Origin: Sacculina carcini
Lineage: Eukaryota > Arthropoda > Thecostraca > Sacculinidae
NCBI GenBank assembly: GCA_916048095.2
Contig: OU696589.1
Location: 661,501 to 725,500 of the forward strand
Direction of reading: 5' to 3'
Length of the DNA stretch: 64,000 nt
The notes under the pieces are model-generated. The model was not told where the DNA came from. It was given only the letters and a program-made list of their open reading frames with translations, and did not search any database. Position 1 is the stretch's first letter. Every line of letters begins with the position of its first letter. The translations under genes and the position numbers were made by a program. Shown here in pieces: positions 10,464 through 22,116 of the stretch.

Positions 10464-10779
10464 GATAGCATAGGGAAGTGAAATGTAATGCAATGTAATG
10501 TAATGTAACTATTTGGTATTCGTCTGCTTGGGTTTGTTTTTGTGTCGTGCGTGCATGTGCAATTGAGTTTATGTCTGTATGTTCCCAGTTTCAGTCTATT
10601 TGAATTTGTATTGCCTGTGAGCGTGCATGTGTGTATGTGTGTGCGTGTGTGTGTGAGCCTACTGATATGACCGTAAATGTATGTGGTCACGTGATCATGG
10701 CAATGATGCATGTTATAAACGCGGCTCCTACAATTGTGTGGGGACAGTTGAAAGATATTCCTTGTGTGGGGTAACAACA
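10464..10779. other. GT-rich spacer
   Basis: A short atgta repeat (10487-10508) and a GT/GC dinucleotide tract (10618-10655). It may be another decayed LTR, but I cannot pair it with anything. Confidence 0.4.
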
Positions 10780-12284
10780 ACAACAAACAACAACAAATGT
10801 ATTTTATATAGCGCACACAGTAATCAGAGGCGCTAAACATAACAAATAAATGGACGAAAGAAAATAAAATAGAATTAAGCAGCTCGGCGGGGGAGAGTCA
10901 CAATGAACAGTTGAAGAAAGTCAATATATATGGTAATATAAAAGTAAATATAGAGTAAATACATGAATATGTATAAATATATGTAAATATAGAGTTAGTG
11001 AACAAAATTATCCAATAAGTGAAAGTCAGTGAGGGCACAAACAAGCAAGTGGCAATATGAGGGCTAGTGGCGTCGAAACGGAGGAGTAAGAGGGGACTGC
11101 AATGATAGGTAATATTTGAGCAGTGAGGTAGAAAAGTACATGTGAAATTTTTTCTCCAGTATGTGAGGAGGTAGAGAATTATATTCACGAGGAGCAGAGA
11201 AAAAGAATCATTTAGCGGACCAGCTGGATGCATGGAGAGCAGGAGGGGACACAAGGGGAACAGGACGACGGCTAGAAGGATTAGTGTAACAGGTTAGTAG
11301 CGAAGACAGATAGGCAGGTGGAGAAGACGTGTGAATAAGTTTATATACAAGACAACATTTCTTAAAATGAATCCTGGAGACAGCGGGCAGCCAACTGAGT
11401 TTGTGAATGTGAACGGAGGTAGGTGCTCTGGGAGGGCGACGTAACGCAACTCTGCACAAGAGGTTGATGATAGACAGGAGGGAGCGAATAGACTTTTGAG
11501 GTAGATGGAAACTTACAGAGTTACAATAGTCAATACGTGAGAATATATAAGAATTTAAAAGAAGAGCGGATGCCTTTTCTATGGGTTGGCTTATAGGGTA
11601 AAATTGTCGTAGGGTGATCCGGCAGGAACGATTGATGTACGAGAAATGTTTGCAGAAATAGAGGGAAGGAGCCAAAAAAATGCTTAGGTTTTGGATGTGG
11701 GACGAGAGAGACAGATCAAATGAGCAAGTTGCAATTCTGGGGGGATGAAACAAAATAAATTTCGTTTTGTCGGGGTTCAGTACGAGTTTTCTGGAGGACG
11801 CCCATGCATAAATGTGTGATAAGAGTTGACCGACCAGACCAAGTTTAGAAAGAGAGAAAGGAAAGTAAATTTGAATGTCGTCCGCGAAATATGAAATGAG
11901 ATAGGATAAAAGCGAAGAATAGGGCAAAGAGAAGAAACAAGAAGCAAGATTGAAGAGAAGGGAACCGAGAAGAGAGTCTTGGGGAACAACGGATTTTAGA
12001 GGTACATGAGTGGAAAATTCTGCATTGGAGCGTAAAGCAAAGGTCCTGTCAGTCAGATAGGAAGACAGGAGATTTAGGGCGGAAGATGAAAGGCCAAAGT
12101 GAGCAATACTACAATCTACTATAATATCACTTATACAATAGCAGGTTGACATCACAGGTGTGTTAAGAAAAAATATGCAAACTATTTGTAATGATTCAGT
12201 CGCATGAAGTTGAGAGGATGGTGGAGTTCGTTGTGCAATGACATGCCGTTTTCCCGAGAACAACGAGAGTTTACTGTTTAACAT
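10780..12284 (-). pseudogene. CR1/L2-like LINE, 5'-truncated
   Basis: The 3' end is a (CAA)n run on the plus strand at 10780-10797. Upstream on the minus strand is reverse transcriptase with the catalytic box ISYFADDIQIYFPF, the KTKFILFHPP strand, and the typical C-terminal FSRIDYCNSVSFHLPQKS block followed by 'KLSWLPAVSRIHFK'. These are hallmarks of CR1/L2 ORF2. The reading frame is intact for 358 codons (12284 to 11208), but 'PQDSLLGSLL' replaces the usual PQGS..GP. The endonuclease part is missing. A second copy with the same tail is at 54330-57235. Confidence 0.85.
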
Positions 12285-13235
12285 TACTGTAGTATTTTGT
12301 ATGCACGTTTTGTAGAATAAATTTGTGAAAAATACTCAGGTATCGAAATGCCGAATAAATCCACATGTTCTAGATTGAGTTCCATGAGCATCCACATGTT
12401 CTTGTTCTAGTTCTAGTTTCCGTAAACAACATGTGTAGCTGACAGGAACAAAAATGGTAAATGATACCAAACTTAACCCATTTGACGGCAGTGATATAAA
12501 AATAGACCACTATGGCTGTCAATATTAAATAAAGTTACTTTTTCACCTAAAGGCCACTTTTTCATAAGATGCCTAAACCTACATGAAAAAGTTGTATATG
12601 ATAAATATTAGAAACGTTATTAGGTTACCAAAAGTTACGTTTTCGTTGTTAGGTTTCTTTTTTGCTTTTAGATTACTTTTCCATTTTAAGGTTAATTTTG
12701 CCATATTTTTGTAATTTTGTTACTTGATCACGGGTTTTGGTAACTGTTTCTAGGCATGGAAAGTATATAAATTAGAATAGGAGGGCCAATAGGATAATAT
12801 ATAAGCTCTGAAGATGAAAACGTGTCATTTGTTTGGCTGTCAAAATTTTACATTTGCTTGCTTGCAAATGTATATTGCTTACTAAGCTTACATTTGCTTG
12901 CTATTTATTGCCAACTTGTTTGCTATTGCTATTATATTCTATTCGGTGGCACTGGCTAATGTTTATACTTTTGGATACGCTGGATTGAATCTCTTCATAT
13001 TAACATCTTCATGGATGCAGCGCGAGACAGTGTCATTTTACCACGGTTGAGCTCAAGAGACGAATCAGTGGCCCCATATAATAACACAGTCAGCAAATTA
13101 TTATTATATATAGACGTGTGTATCAATGTTTGAGGTATATTAAATGACCAACAACAAAGATATCTATACACAAGTATTCACAATACAACCAGTCTTCACC
13201 AGCTGGACGCTCTCAGCACTATCCTGCGTCAATCA
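12285..13235. other. AT-rich intron, no gene
   Basis: It contains loosely repeated TTAGGTTACTTTTT-like segments (12530-12700) that also occur at 14510-14580. No coding potential seen. Confidence 0.5.
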
Positions 13236-14334
13236 CCCCTGCACACGGACTACGCACACATTTCAATACGCGCACACACCATATACACCCACACACACAC
13301 ACAGTTCAGACACTCATTTACAAAGCCGATCCAGTGACCAATCAGAACATACCAATACCTCACTTCATCGCGCATATGCACATACATACAGACATACATT
13401 GATAGCAGGTGTAAACGGCCAAGTTAAACATAGCAAGCACACACATTTGCTCTCTCGTTCTCTCACACGCTCACACTCAATACAAATTCACGTCTACACT
13501 ACACTCTCCCCTGCTCCTGAGAACAGCAGGAGCACATTTTTACACGGCGTTGTCGAGTGCTCCTTCGTAACTGCAGTGGCATCATCGCTGGTGCATTAGT
13601 TGATGCCGTAACATCGACCACTTCTGATGCGCTGGTCAGCTGCGCCGGACCAACTACCAAATTGTTGTCGGCGGCTTCTTCTTCAGCAGTTTCATGGCGT
13701 ATCGGCGCGGTCTCAGTAGCTTGCTGTGGAATGGCGGGCAAAAGTATCGGGTCCTCGTTACTGTCTGCAACAGTTGTGGGTACGCCGTTGTCACCAAGGC
13801 TCGAGTTCCGTTTTCTCATTCACACCACGAGATGGAAATTCTGGATACTCGGCCCCGGTCGCTGGTGTCTATTCATACCGAATATGTGATCTGTCTTAGT
13901 CTAAGTGCGGGAAGTGTTCTTCAACCGACATTGAGGAAACAGGGTGTCGTTTCTCTCCAGGTGATCGTGTATGGGTGCGACGCGAAGGGGCTCACTATGA
14001 TAAGAGATCACAAACGGGTTTGGTAACAGGTGTGGTTTCTCCTACAGTCGTGGGAGTGAATGGTATGCCGAGACATGTGAAGGATCTGAGAAAACGGAAC
14101 TTGAGCCTTGGTGACAACGGCGTACCCACAACTGTTGCAGACAGTCAAACACAAAGCCAATCCAGTGACCAATCAGAACATACCAAGACCTCACTTCACC
14201 GCGCATACGCACATACATACAGACATACTTTGAATACAGGTGTAAACGGCCCAGTTAAACATAGCAAGCACACACATTTGCTCTCTCGCTCTCTCACACG
14301 CTCTCACTCAATACAAATTAACATATACACTACA
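13236..14334. mobile_element. Gypsy-7: rearranged element end with two direct LTR copies
   Basis: Two same-orientation LTR segments share about 184 bp (13320-13503 and 14151-14334). Between them are two opposite-facing copies of the same polyprotein tail. On the minus strand 13819-13515 holds RKRNSSLGDNGVPTTVADS and a basic C-terminus ending beside the tract AGGGGAGAG, a polypurine site against the LTR. On the plus strand 13950-14145 holds DRVWVRREGAHYDK and MPRHVKDLRKRNLSLGDNG. The second LTR begins inside this plus-strand fragment. This is a scrambled remnant, probably of two recombined copies. Confidence 0.7.
13515..13819 (-). pseudogene. Gypsy polyprotein C-terminal tail
   Basis: A 106-codon frame with an acidic, alanine-rich linker and the basic end QLRRSTRQRRVK, equivalent to the region after the integrase in Gypsy-2 (FQPRRSARQIEKR). 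It is followed by a polypurine tract and the LTR. Confidence 0.7.
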
Positions 14335-14732
14335 TCGTGGCACTCACACACGTACGTTCAGACATATTCACACGCACACAGACACATTTCGGATTGTATT
14401 GGGATGCTTTTTGGTGTTTTGTTGTAGAAATGTCACCAAAACCTAGAGGAGAAAAAGAGCTTGGTGGGCATTAACAAGAATTTAGCCTTTGCGAAGGAGC
14501 ACAAGGATATTTTTAGGTTACTTTTTAGGTTACTTTTTCCTGAAAATAATTTTACTTTCTCTATTTTTAGGTTACTTTTTGATAGCCCTACTGGTCAATA
14601 TATTGCATTTTCATATGTGTAAAGTTTTTGAACGACTTTTTGATCACCTTGCTTTTTCAGAACTATTCAACTATCTCTTGTGAAATTGGTAGCATTATGT
14701 TTAGAAGTCTTATTTGTCGCCATTTTTACAAG
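14335..14732. other. T-rich intron tail
   Basis: No gene seen. Repeated 'aggttactttt' words. It ends in the acceptor of exon C. Confidence 0.5.
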
Positions 14733-14911
14733 GTCTTCCAGCGACGGAAGTGTTTGCCTCATCCACTAGCACATACGTGCAGCTGATCAGACCTCCAGTG
14801 GGAGTGAGGTTGTTAAGCAGCGGGGCATCACTTACAACAACATCCAGACAAGAGCTGCTGCATCTACAAGCGATACCTTCGATTCCCGCTGATAGCCTCG
14901 TCTATTATCAG
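14733..14911 (+). CDS. REJ-domain host gene, exon C
   Basis: The acceptor is gccatttttacaag and the donor is gtcaga. It joins exon B in phase (G+GT) and ends on a full codon. The peptide includes STSTYVQLIRPPVGVRLLSS and IPADSLVYYQ. The exon is free of stops only in the phase predicted from exon B. The donor is a weaker match than the others. Confidence 0.8.
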
Positions 14912-15417
14912 GTCAGATATAATCTAGAGCTGAATTTGCTCAGTTGTCTTTCTGTTTGCGCTATTAGAACAAACAATACCATTATATAATCATTTAGATA
15001 TTTAGAATATCACACCGAAACATTGACGTAGCTAGTCTATCTGCCGCCAGAAGCGGTCATATTTATCGCCCCCGTCATGTACGCTTGCTGGTCACTTAGC
15101 CGCAAGAGACTGTGTGCCTCAACACGACTGTATGGAAATTAGCATGTCCATATGGTGATATAGCTGAAAAGGCGAACCCTATATCATACGAACGGTGCAC
15201 GCTTTCAGTCACCTAATCGGAGATCATTATTTTCAACTATTCGCATCAGTTGCAACTACGCATGCGCACATCTCTACAATATTAGTACGATATTGGCAAA
15301 TCGACTGTAAATGAAGTTATTACATTTGAGACTAATTAACAGTATTTTGTATGTTCAACCAAGTACATTTTCATATATTTCACAATGAGTCTGCAATTGT
15401 TTACTTTTATTCGCCAG

Positions 15418-15475
15418 AGCTATATGTTTGAGTGGTGTTGCCGTGTGGTGGACACGAGTGAAGCCACTCAGCTTG
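15418..15475 (+). CDS. REJ-domain host gene, exon D
   Basis: The acceptor is tttattcgccag and the donor is gtgaaa. The peptide SYMFEWCCRVVDTSEATQL has the Y-x-F-x-W core strand of REJ modules. I end it at 15475 because this leaves one base, exactly what exon E requires. The frame stays open to 15645 with a protein-like sequence, so a longer exon with a donor near 15639 is an alternative, but its phase would not fit exon E. Confidence 0.65.
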
Positions 15476-16379
15476 GTGAAACTCAGGATTGCTTCAGTCG
15501 AGACGCACATTTCCGCATTGATACTGACACCCAGCTACGAAAGTCGCTTGATTGCACGGATCATAACGCGACTTTCAATGAATCCAGTGGCCATTCACTC
15601 AGCTGCTACAAGAACAATTCAGGCACGCACAAATTATGCGTTTAAAATGTCTTCGGTCAAACTAAATTATGTATTTTTCCTGATGTGTTGATTAAACAAT
15701 ATACCTTTTTGTGTCTGCTTACCTATGTCTCGTTATGTTCACTGCCACTTTTGTTAATCGCCCTCTATCTGTGTGTTGTATTTTGCGTAACTACATTGAC
15801 GATTGCATTGTTGAATCAGTCATATTGTTAAGACTGCCTCATTACAGGGCAGCCATAGACACGATATCGGTACCAGATAGGAACCATTGAGTTTTCAACA
15901 ACCATCCCTAGCTAAGTCTCAAATGAGCAACATATTTAAGAAAATATCACTTACAAGATTACAAGATCTGTACTGATGGTTGACATTTAGCCTAACTCAC
16001 GGTTCCGATCAATTACAATGGCCTACTCAAATATAGTGTTCCATTCGAAAAATTTAATCACGGACAATCGTAAGCGAGACCATATTTATACGGTTTCCTT
16101 GCAGAGACCAAAGTATAAGGCGGCAAAATTACCCGGCTCCCGAAAATTATCCAGGCTCCCGAGTGAGTCAGTTACTCAGGCGCTCAATTATTGTGCCAGA
16201 TGTCGACGCACTGAAATTTTAGTCTGCGCTCTTTCATCCATGCATGCATTTGAGTCTGATCAAAAAAGGATATTTGTGTGTGACATAATATTCACAACGA
16301 ATTTTTTCTATTTTAAACAAGCAACGGTACATTTGAACAACGAATACAAATGCGATTTCTCAGTGTGAGACGACCGAAT
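15476..16379. other. intron; probable LTR debris
   Basis: It lies just 3' (minus sense) of the Gypsy-6 coding remnant, so part of 15820-16379 is likely its 3' LTR. No partner LTR is available to prove it. A 116-codon plus-strand frame at 16018 has no recognisable product. Confidence 0.35.
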
Positions 16380-18490
16380 CAGCTAATATTGACTTGAACG
16401 ACGACGTGACGTGAATTGACGTGAATATTGATACTGATCGTGCGGCTTCGATTCCACCACAAATCCGATTCTGTTCTAGCGTTTACTGTGTGCACCGGTC
16501 TAATTTGGCAGAAACACTTTATCCCCTGTCTGTAGTGGTTGTAACTGACGAGTGCACTGCTCCCTGTCCATTTGATGCATGAATAATAGTCGGAGGCATT
16601 CTCCTGGATGTTACATGCATCCCTCCACACCAGATACAAATTTGGCCATTAAACACTGATGTATCTGGTGGGATGGGACTTAAGTTTGACATATTCCTGT
16701 CAAGCGCCACTTGAAGAATATAGCTCAAAGGCCTAGGTGGCACCTGCTACACAGGAAGAAGACAAAGCTTATGAACACACAGGTGAGTCCTGTGCAGTTC
16801 GCTGACACCGCAGAACCGGCCCTCTCCACGCTATGGCGCCATAAGGACGAAAGACGAATTAGAGAGGGCCACCTCCCAGATTGCATGACACAACACATGA
16901 CTGATATATGGTACGCATTTACTGCTGGGTGGACAGGGGCTGTTGGATTAAGGAATTCGCCCAAGAAATTCTGTCCGACCGGGTTTCAAACCACGGACCT
17001 CCCGCTTGTGAGGCGGGTGTGCTAACCACTACACCACGGAGTCCACAAACGGAGTCAACTTGTGCGGCCGATAATCCGGACTCTGTGTAGGGCGTTTTTC
17101 GGTACTTGAGCAAGCCTGACGCCACGACCTCCGTGTCCACAATCCCCTGTTTGTTGGTGTGTGATGTGAGCAGGTGATTAATTGAATTAACTGTAACTAC
17201 GGCCCTTCCGTTCGACTGAGGGTAGTACGCTGACGGAATGTGGTGTTTCACACCCCATATTTTTGGGAAGTCCTCTGTTTCTTTCGCTGTGTATTCGGGA
17301 TCGCCGTCGGCACCGAGCTCTTTCGTTACACCGATGGCGATAAGTATGCAATGATTTTCGGTAAAAAAAATTTCATGCCCGATTTGAGGTCACCCGCTTA
17401 ACCTGTCCACTATCACCAAGTTTCATGAGCCTATCAGCAGACTTAAATCTGCAGCGATGGCTTGAAATGGTCTGGTGGTAACGTTTGGTGGTCGTCGCGG
17501 CAAATTCGACTGTGACGGGAACACTATCCAGCGGTCGGAACACTGCTCGAGTGCGCTTGATATTTCAGGACGTCCCCGGCCAAAAATTTGAATCGTGCGT
17601 TCTGCCAAACGTACGGCTGGTACCTTAATGAGTAGCGTGTAGTATGTGCCAAATATCGCCCAGCAGATGGGTGACATTTTGCACATACTACACGTTACTT
17701 ATCAAGTTGTCATCACGTTACTCATTCTGCACTTGCTACGCATTTCCTACGCTGGAATGAAAATGTTGTTCTTCATCAATATCATGTCGTCGACTGCGGT
17801 CATGTCGTTTCGGTATCGTCAGTATGGCTACAATATTTCAGGAACATCTGCACATCATGGCCTGATGCTGGAAACCCATGTTATATAATTTTCAACATTG
17901 CGTGGAACTGTGTCTTAAATTTTTTCCAGGTTGAATCTCCAAATGATGCGATAAGCATCTTGCCACTGGCACAATCGTAGTCTCCATCTCATAGTCATTG
18001 TTGGTCGGACAGCTTATGATAGACAGTGCACTTACTACTACTGTTTCATCACAATTAGCAGACATGTTTCTTTATGTCGCGTGTACTACTGGTATTAATT
18101 TTCCGGGAACTTGCATGATTCGTTACTGCCACATCAGTAATATTTGCTTCAACCGAAACAAGGCAGGATTTGCTGTTCCCCCTAGAGCTCTGTCCCCATG
18201 ATGTTGACGAGCGGCCTTTGGTCCGTTGTCACTACCTAACACCGCCAATCCATGGTGAAAACGCGCGTGCGTTCAAGTGCCCATGCCACCACTGAAACTT
18301 CTCCATCAACATGGCGTATCTTTTTTGTGTCTCTCAGAAATATTGAGCCTGCTATTATCCACCCGTCTTTAAAACAGCCAGTGTCATCCGAATGGCAGTC
18401 ACAACATTTGGCGCTACCAGTATCTTACTCCAGTCTTCGACCAGTCTAGATGCAAGCAGGCAGCCCTCTGACGGTGGAAAATTTGCACAA
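16380..18490 (-). pseudogene. Gypsy-6: K02A2.6-like pol remnant (RNase H to integrase)
   Basis: On the minus strand, 18300-18060 carries VTTDQRPLVNIMG and RLKQ.LLMWQ-like blocks of RNase H. 17900-17740 carries YWRYRNDMTAVDD and ILMKNNIFIP before the integrase zinc domain. 17686-17423 carries RPPNVTTRPFQAIAADLS, the entry to the catalytic core. 17251-17080 carries HIPSAYYPQSNGRA with the usual downstream helix, and 16560-16480 carries QPLQTGDKVF. The frames are scattered. A SINE (16737-17044) splits the integrase, and Gypsy-4 starts four bases past the right end. Confidence 0.75.
16737..17044 (-). mobile_element. tRNA-Val-derived SINE, copy 2
   Basis: The minus strand begins GGACTCCGTGGTGTAGTGGT and has the anticodon arm CCCGCCTCACAAGCGGG (CAC) and a B box near GGTTTGAAACCC. 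The body matches copies 1 and 3 to the end gtggcacctgc at 16737. It is inserted in the Gypsy-6 integrase, so it is younger than that element. Confidence 0.9.
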
Positions 18491-18493
18491 CGT

Positions 18494-18658
18494 TGTTAAA
18501 CGAAGGTCGTTCAGAGCGTGCACATAACAAAGAGCGGCACATCAGATATATCATAAATACACGGTAACAATCGTACAATAAATATCAAAGGCCGGACAAC
18601 AGCAAAACCTCGGCACAGAATTCCGCAACAGTGGTGTAGCGAGTCCTCCACTGAAACA
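18494..18658 (-). repeat. Gypsy-4 3' LTR
   Basis: Begins TGTTAAACG and ends CTGAAACA. It aligns with 21933-22116 apart from small gaps. Shared words include caataaatatcaaaggccgg. Confidence 0.85.
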
Positions 18659-18659
18659 C

Positions 18660-19020
18660 TGCACTGAACTGAAATGTTCAGACAATTGTTTGGCAAACTG
18701 ACAATATGTGTGAGTCAATTGTGGTTGTCTATTTAACAATTCACCTGGTAAACGCAATTTGGCACCATATACCAGCTCGGCGGAGGAACAATTTAAAGGT
18801 GATTTCATGCAGGACCGAATACCTAACAGGACTATTGGTAGTCTGTTTGTCCAGTCACTACAACCCCGAAGTGCTGAGCTGGCAGTGAAGCCGTTCTACT
18901 AGGCCGTTGGCTGCCGGATTGTACTCCGTTGTCAAGCGCGTGTTGATTCCGAAACAGTTGATGAGTTGTCTCCAGAGGTGGCTTGTGAATCGAGTGCCTC
19001 TGAATGAGACAATAGAGGTA
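18660..19020 (-). pseudogene. Gypsy-4 integrase C-terminal half
   Basis: Pieces such as RGTRFTSHLWRQLINCFG, LTTEYNPAANGLVE (glutamate of the D,D,E triad) and SSAELVYGAKLRLPGELL are in order but in more than one frame. This matches CsRn1-type integrase and runs straight into the LTR. Confidence 0.8.
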
Positions 19021-19023
19021 GTC

Positions 19024-20589
19024 TCAATCTTGTAGGTAATCTTTCATCCATTCTAACAATTTGCACTGCACTCCTCCATGATGTCGCAATTTCCATATCA
19101 ATCTTTTGTGCGGAGCCTTGTCGAATGCCTTTCTCAAGTCTAAGTATACACAGTCAGCCCAGCCGTCTCTCTCTTGAGTCTCATCAACGAGCCTCGTATA
19201 AAAATCCAGCAGATTAGTTGCACATGACCTTTGTTTTCTAAAATCATACTGTTCATCAGCTATAAGTCCATTCCTGTCGAGGTGATTTGTCCAGACATCT
19301 TTGATAATTTTCTCACATAATTTGCATACAATACTTGTTAAGGACACTGGTCTGTAGTTCCCTGGATCCTCACTGCATCCTCCTTTGTGTATGGGTGCTA
19401 TTTGCGCTTGCTTCCAGATCTTTGGCACCTTCCCACACTTTAGGCTATGTTCAATTATAGCATGTACTGGGAGAAGCAGCACCTCTTTACATTCTCTCAA
19501 AACCCTTCCAGAAACCCCGTCCGGGCCAGGAGATTTTGTCCCGCCTAACATACTTATCTTGTCCAGCACTGTTCTCGGCTCAACTTCGAAATCTTGCATC
19601 TCCACACAACTATTTACGTTGTCCTCATATTCAAACTCCCCTTCCTCCGTAAATACTTCCTGAAATTTTCTGTTCATTATCTCTGCTATATCGCGATGAT
19701 GCTCATAGGTTTCTCCGTCCACCTTTAGTCGGGTAATGCCGTATCTTTGCCTGGTCTTATTATTAATAAATCTATAGAATATTTTTGGTGTGCCTCTGCT
19801 CTTCTCAACAATATTCTTTTCCCGATTTTTCTCCTCCTGACGCCTTATTTTCGCATAATTGTTTCTAGTCATCTTATATATTATTCTATTGTTTTCAGTA
19901 TTCCTCTTTCTCATCTTGTTCCACGCAGCCTCCTTTTTCAGTCTTGCGTCTTCGCATTTCTTGTTGTACCATTCCATTATACCCTTCCTCCGGCTTTTAT
20001 ACTTGGGTACATATCTTGATACTCCTTCCTGATATATTTTTAAAAACAATTGATATTTATTTTCCATGTCCTCCTCCTTGATAAGACTGCTCCAATCTTT
20101 GTTCTCGAAATACTTTCTTAGACTCTTATAGTCCCTTTTGTTATAATTAAGTTTGTTCGTTATAGTATTATCCTCCATTTCCTGTTTCTTTCTTGCTGTG
20201 ATTTCAATTTCAATTACCGAATGGTCACTTTTGCCAATAGGACTCATGTACGCCATTTTTTCAATCATATCCTCTCGAGTAAATATCAAGTCCAGCTTTG
20301 ACGGTTTGTCCTCACCTATATATCTTGTGCATTCTTCTACTTGCTGTGTTAACATATGTTCTATTACAAAATTCAACAATATCTTTCCCCATGCTTTGGA
20401 ATTGCTTCGAGACTCTCCATTCTTCCAATCCACCTCTCCACAATTAAAGTCCCCCAACATCATAATATTCTTCTTTCTTGTAAAACATCTCTTCAGCTCT
20501 TCCACAGTATCAGTCAATAGATCCTCATACTCGTTGGTGCTCCATGATTTTGTCTTTGGAGGAACGTATACCAATACAAATTTATGCAT
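19024..20589 (-). pseudogene. LINE fragment: endonuclease plus partial reverse transcriptase
   Basis: A 521-codon frame. The N-terminal part is an exonuclease-endonuclease-phosphatase type endonuclease (IMMLGDFNCGEVDW, then GKSDHSVIEIEI). The RT start follows (KSPGPDGVSGRVL, GNYRPVSLTSIVCKL, FRKQRSCATNLL, DLRKAFDKAPHKRL). It stops at WMKDYLQD, before the catalytic YADD, where Gypsy-4 integrase resumes. It resembles CR1/Rex-like ORF2. Missing a 3' end is odd for a LINE, since reverse-transcribed copies normally lose the 5' end. Confidence 0.85.
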
Positions 20590-20636
20590 TTTCCCTCCGA
20601 GTTGTGTGCATATTTTTAATACCTGTGTACTTATTT

Positions 20637-20930
20637 TTACACATGTGTGCGTATGGCACTGTTATTGACCGCTTGCAAACACAATAAAGACTTGTCACTG
20701 GATGGATAATGACGCATTGATACGATACTATATTGCGCCCCGGTATCTGTCAGAAAGGAAATGCTTGATACCTGGTCCCGGATGAAAAACAGTAAATTTT
20801 TGTGGCTGCCTGCGATGTTTGCGAGAGAAGAATTTGACAGAAATTCTCCTCTCGGGATCAGTTTAAATAATGCCTGCAATGTTTTTCGCACGAGCACGCT
20901 TTTTCGTCGAAATTGTAATGATACCAACAA
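20637..20930 (-). pseudogene. Gypsy-4 aspartic protease fragment
   Basis: Contains the catalytic block SFLTDTGAQYSIV and is cut off a few dozen residues later at the LINE junction. It follows gag with no large spacer. Confidence 0.8.
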
Positions 20931-21763
20931 AGGTTGGTCCTCTTGTCATCTGTGGTGGATTCCTCGTCTTTTGCCACAGAGTGTGACCGAGACTTTGTCG
21001 GTCGCGGAGATTTGTGCCTCGTTACGCGATACGGCACCTGTTGCGGGGCCGACGAGGCAGTCCGCCGCACTGCGAGCTTGCTGACTTGGCGCTGCAGCTG
21101 GTTTAAACACTGTCGCATTTCAGGCAGCTCTTTAGCGCAATTGCAGCCGTGCTCAGGTGGACTCACTGCGTTAATTGCAAGGCTGGCACTCGGCAGTGCT
21201 GTCAACACTCGATCCGCTGTGCCAGCCAGGGTTTCCAGCGGCGTCTCCGGTGGCAAAAACTGCAGGAATGGAGCGACAGCATCTGGCATCGCCTTCAGAA
21301 ATATTTGCCGTACCAGTGGCGATTCGCTGTCAGAAATATACGGCGCTGTCAGGTCATGCAAGTGACGGAGAAACTGACTGGGCCGCCGGTCGCCTAATTC
21401 CTGCTATTCCAGCACCGTACGCAATTCCTGCTCATTCGTCGCGCCCAGTCGCGACTGTAGAGCCTTGCACAACTGCGTATAGGTGTCTGCAGGTGGTTTA
21501 CGAATGAGATCTATAAATTCACGGACATGATGCGGCGGCAGAAGCGATGCGGTTGTTTGAAAACGAAGAGTTTCATGCCTAATATTCGCTCTGGCAAAAT
21601 ATAGATCCAGCTGAATTATCCACACACTTGGGTCGCTTTCCACGAATGGCGGTGATGGACCCATGACGGCAGGAACAGACACTGCGTCTGATTTCACTTC
21701 ACCGTCCACGCTGGGCTGGTATACGAGAGTAAGCGGCAGGAACTGCAAGCGAATAAGCCACAA
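20858..21763 (-). pseudogene. Gypsy-4 gag (two frames)
   Basis: 21763-21404 holds a capsid start with PPFVESDPSVWIIQLDLYFA and PPADTYTQLCKALQSRLG. After one shift, 21361-20858 holds ESPLVRQIFLKAMPDAV and the C-terminal motif LCWYHYNFDEKACSCEKHC, a CsRn1-type C/H-rich box instead of a retroviral zinc knuckle. One frameshift near 21400 separates them. Confidence 0.85.
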
Positions 21764-21815
21764 CTGCGAACTAGCTACAAACTGCGAACTAGCTACAAAC
21801 TGCGAACTAGCTACA
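21762..21815. repeat. 18-bp minisatellite, three copies
   Basis: The unit aactgcgaactagctaca is repeated three times exactly, followed by a diverged fourth start, in the leader of Gypsy-4. Confidence 0.95.
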
Positions 21816-21918
21816 AACTACGAACGAGAGCTTACCAACGGTACGCAACGCTACTGAGAACTACACGACTCTATAACAATACAGTACTTATATAATACGA
21901 GTACAATACTGATAAAAC

Positions 21919-21931
21919 ACGGGGTCACCAC
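21919..21931 (-). promoter_or_regulatory. Gypsy-4 primer binding site, tRNA-Trp
   Basis: The element strand reads TGGTGACCCCGTG one base from the LTR edge, complementary to the 3' end of tRNA-Trp (TGGTGACCCCGACGTG in common animal tRNAs). This is the ordinary 3'-end type of primer site. Confidence 0.8.
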
Positions 21932-21932
21932 T

Positions 21933-22116
21933 TGTTACGCGAAGCTCTTCCAGAGCGCGCACATAACAAAGAGCGATGTAGCACATCAGATATATTATAA
22001 ATACACGGTAACCATCCTACAATAAATATCAAAGGCCGGAGACCAGCAAAACCTCGGCACGAAGGCCGCGGCACAGAATTCCGTAACAGTGGTGTAGCGA
22101 GTCCTCCACTGATACA
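21933..22116 (-). repeat. Gypsy-4 5' LTR
   Basis: Begins TGTTACGCG and ends ACTGATACA. It contains a small direct duplication of cggcac relative to the 3' LTR. Confidence 0.85.

Larger units (their letters stand above)
18494..22116 (-). mobile_element. Gypsy-4: CsRn1-like Gypsy, polymerase lost
   Basis: The LTRs are 18494-18658 and 21933-22116. From right to left are a tRNA-Trp primer site, gag, protease, a foreign LINE segment (19024 to about 20600), then the end of the integrase core abutting the left LTR. RT, RNase H and the first part of integrase are missing. CsRn1-group elements are known for a tRNA-Trp primer and a CHHC-type gag, both of which are seen here. The flanking 5-mers do not match, so the insertion ends may have been rearranged. 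Confidence 0.8.

Noticed and set aside
16018..16368. 116-codon plus-strand frame as a host exon or gene
   Set aside because: No splice phase fits the REJ gene, no motif is recognised, and the position suggests LTR sequence of Gypsy-6.
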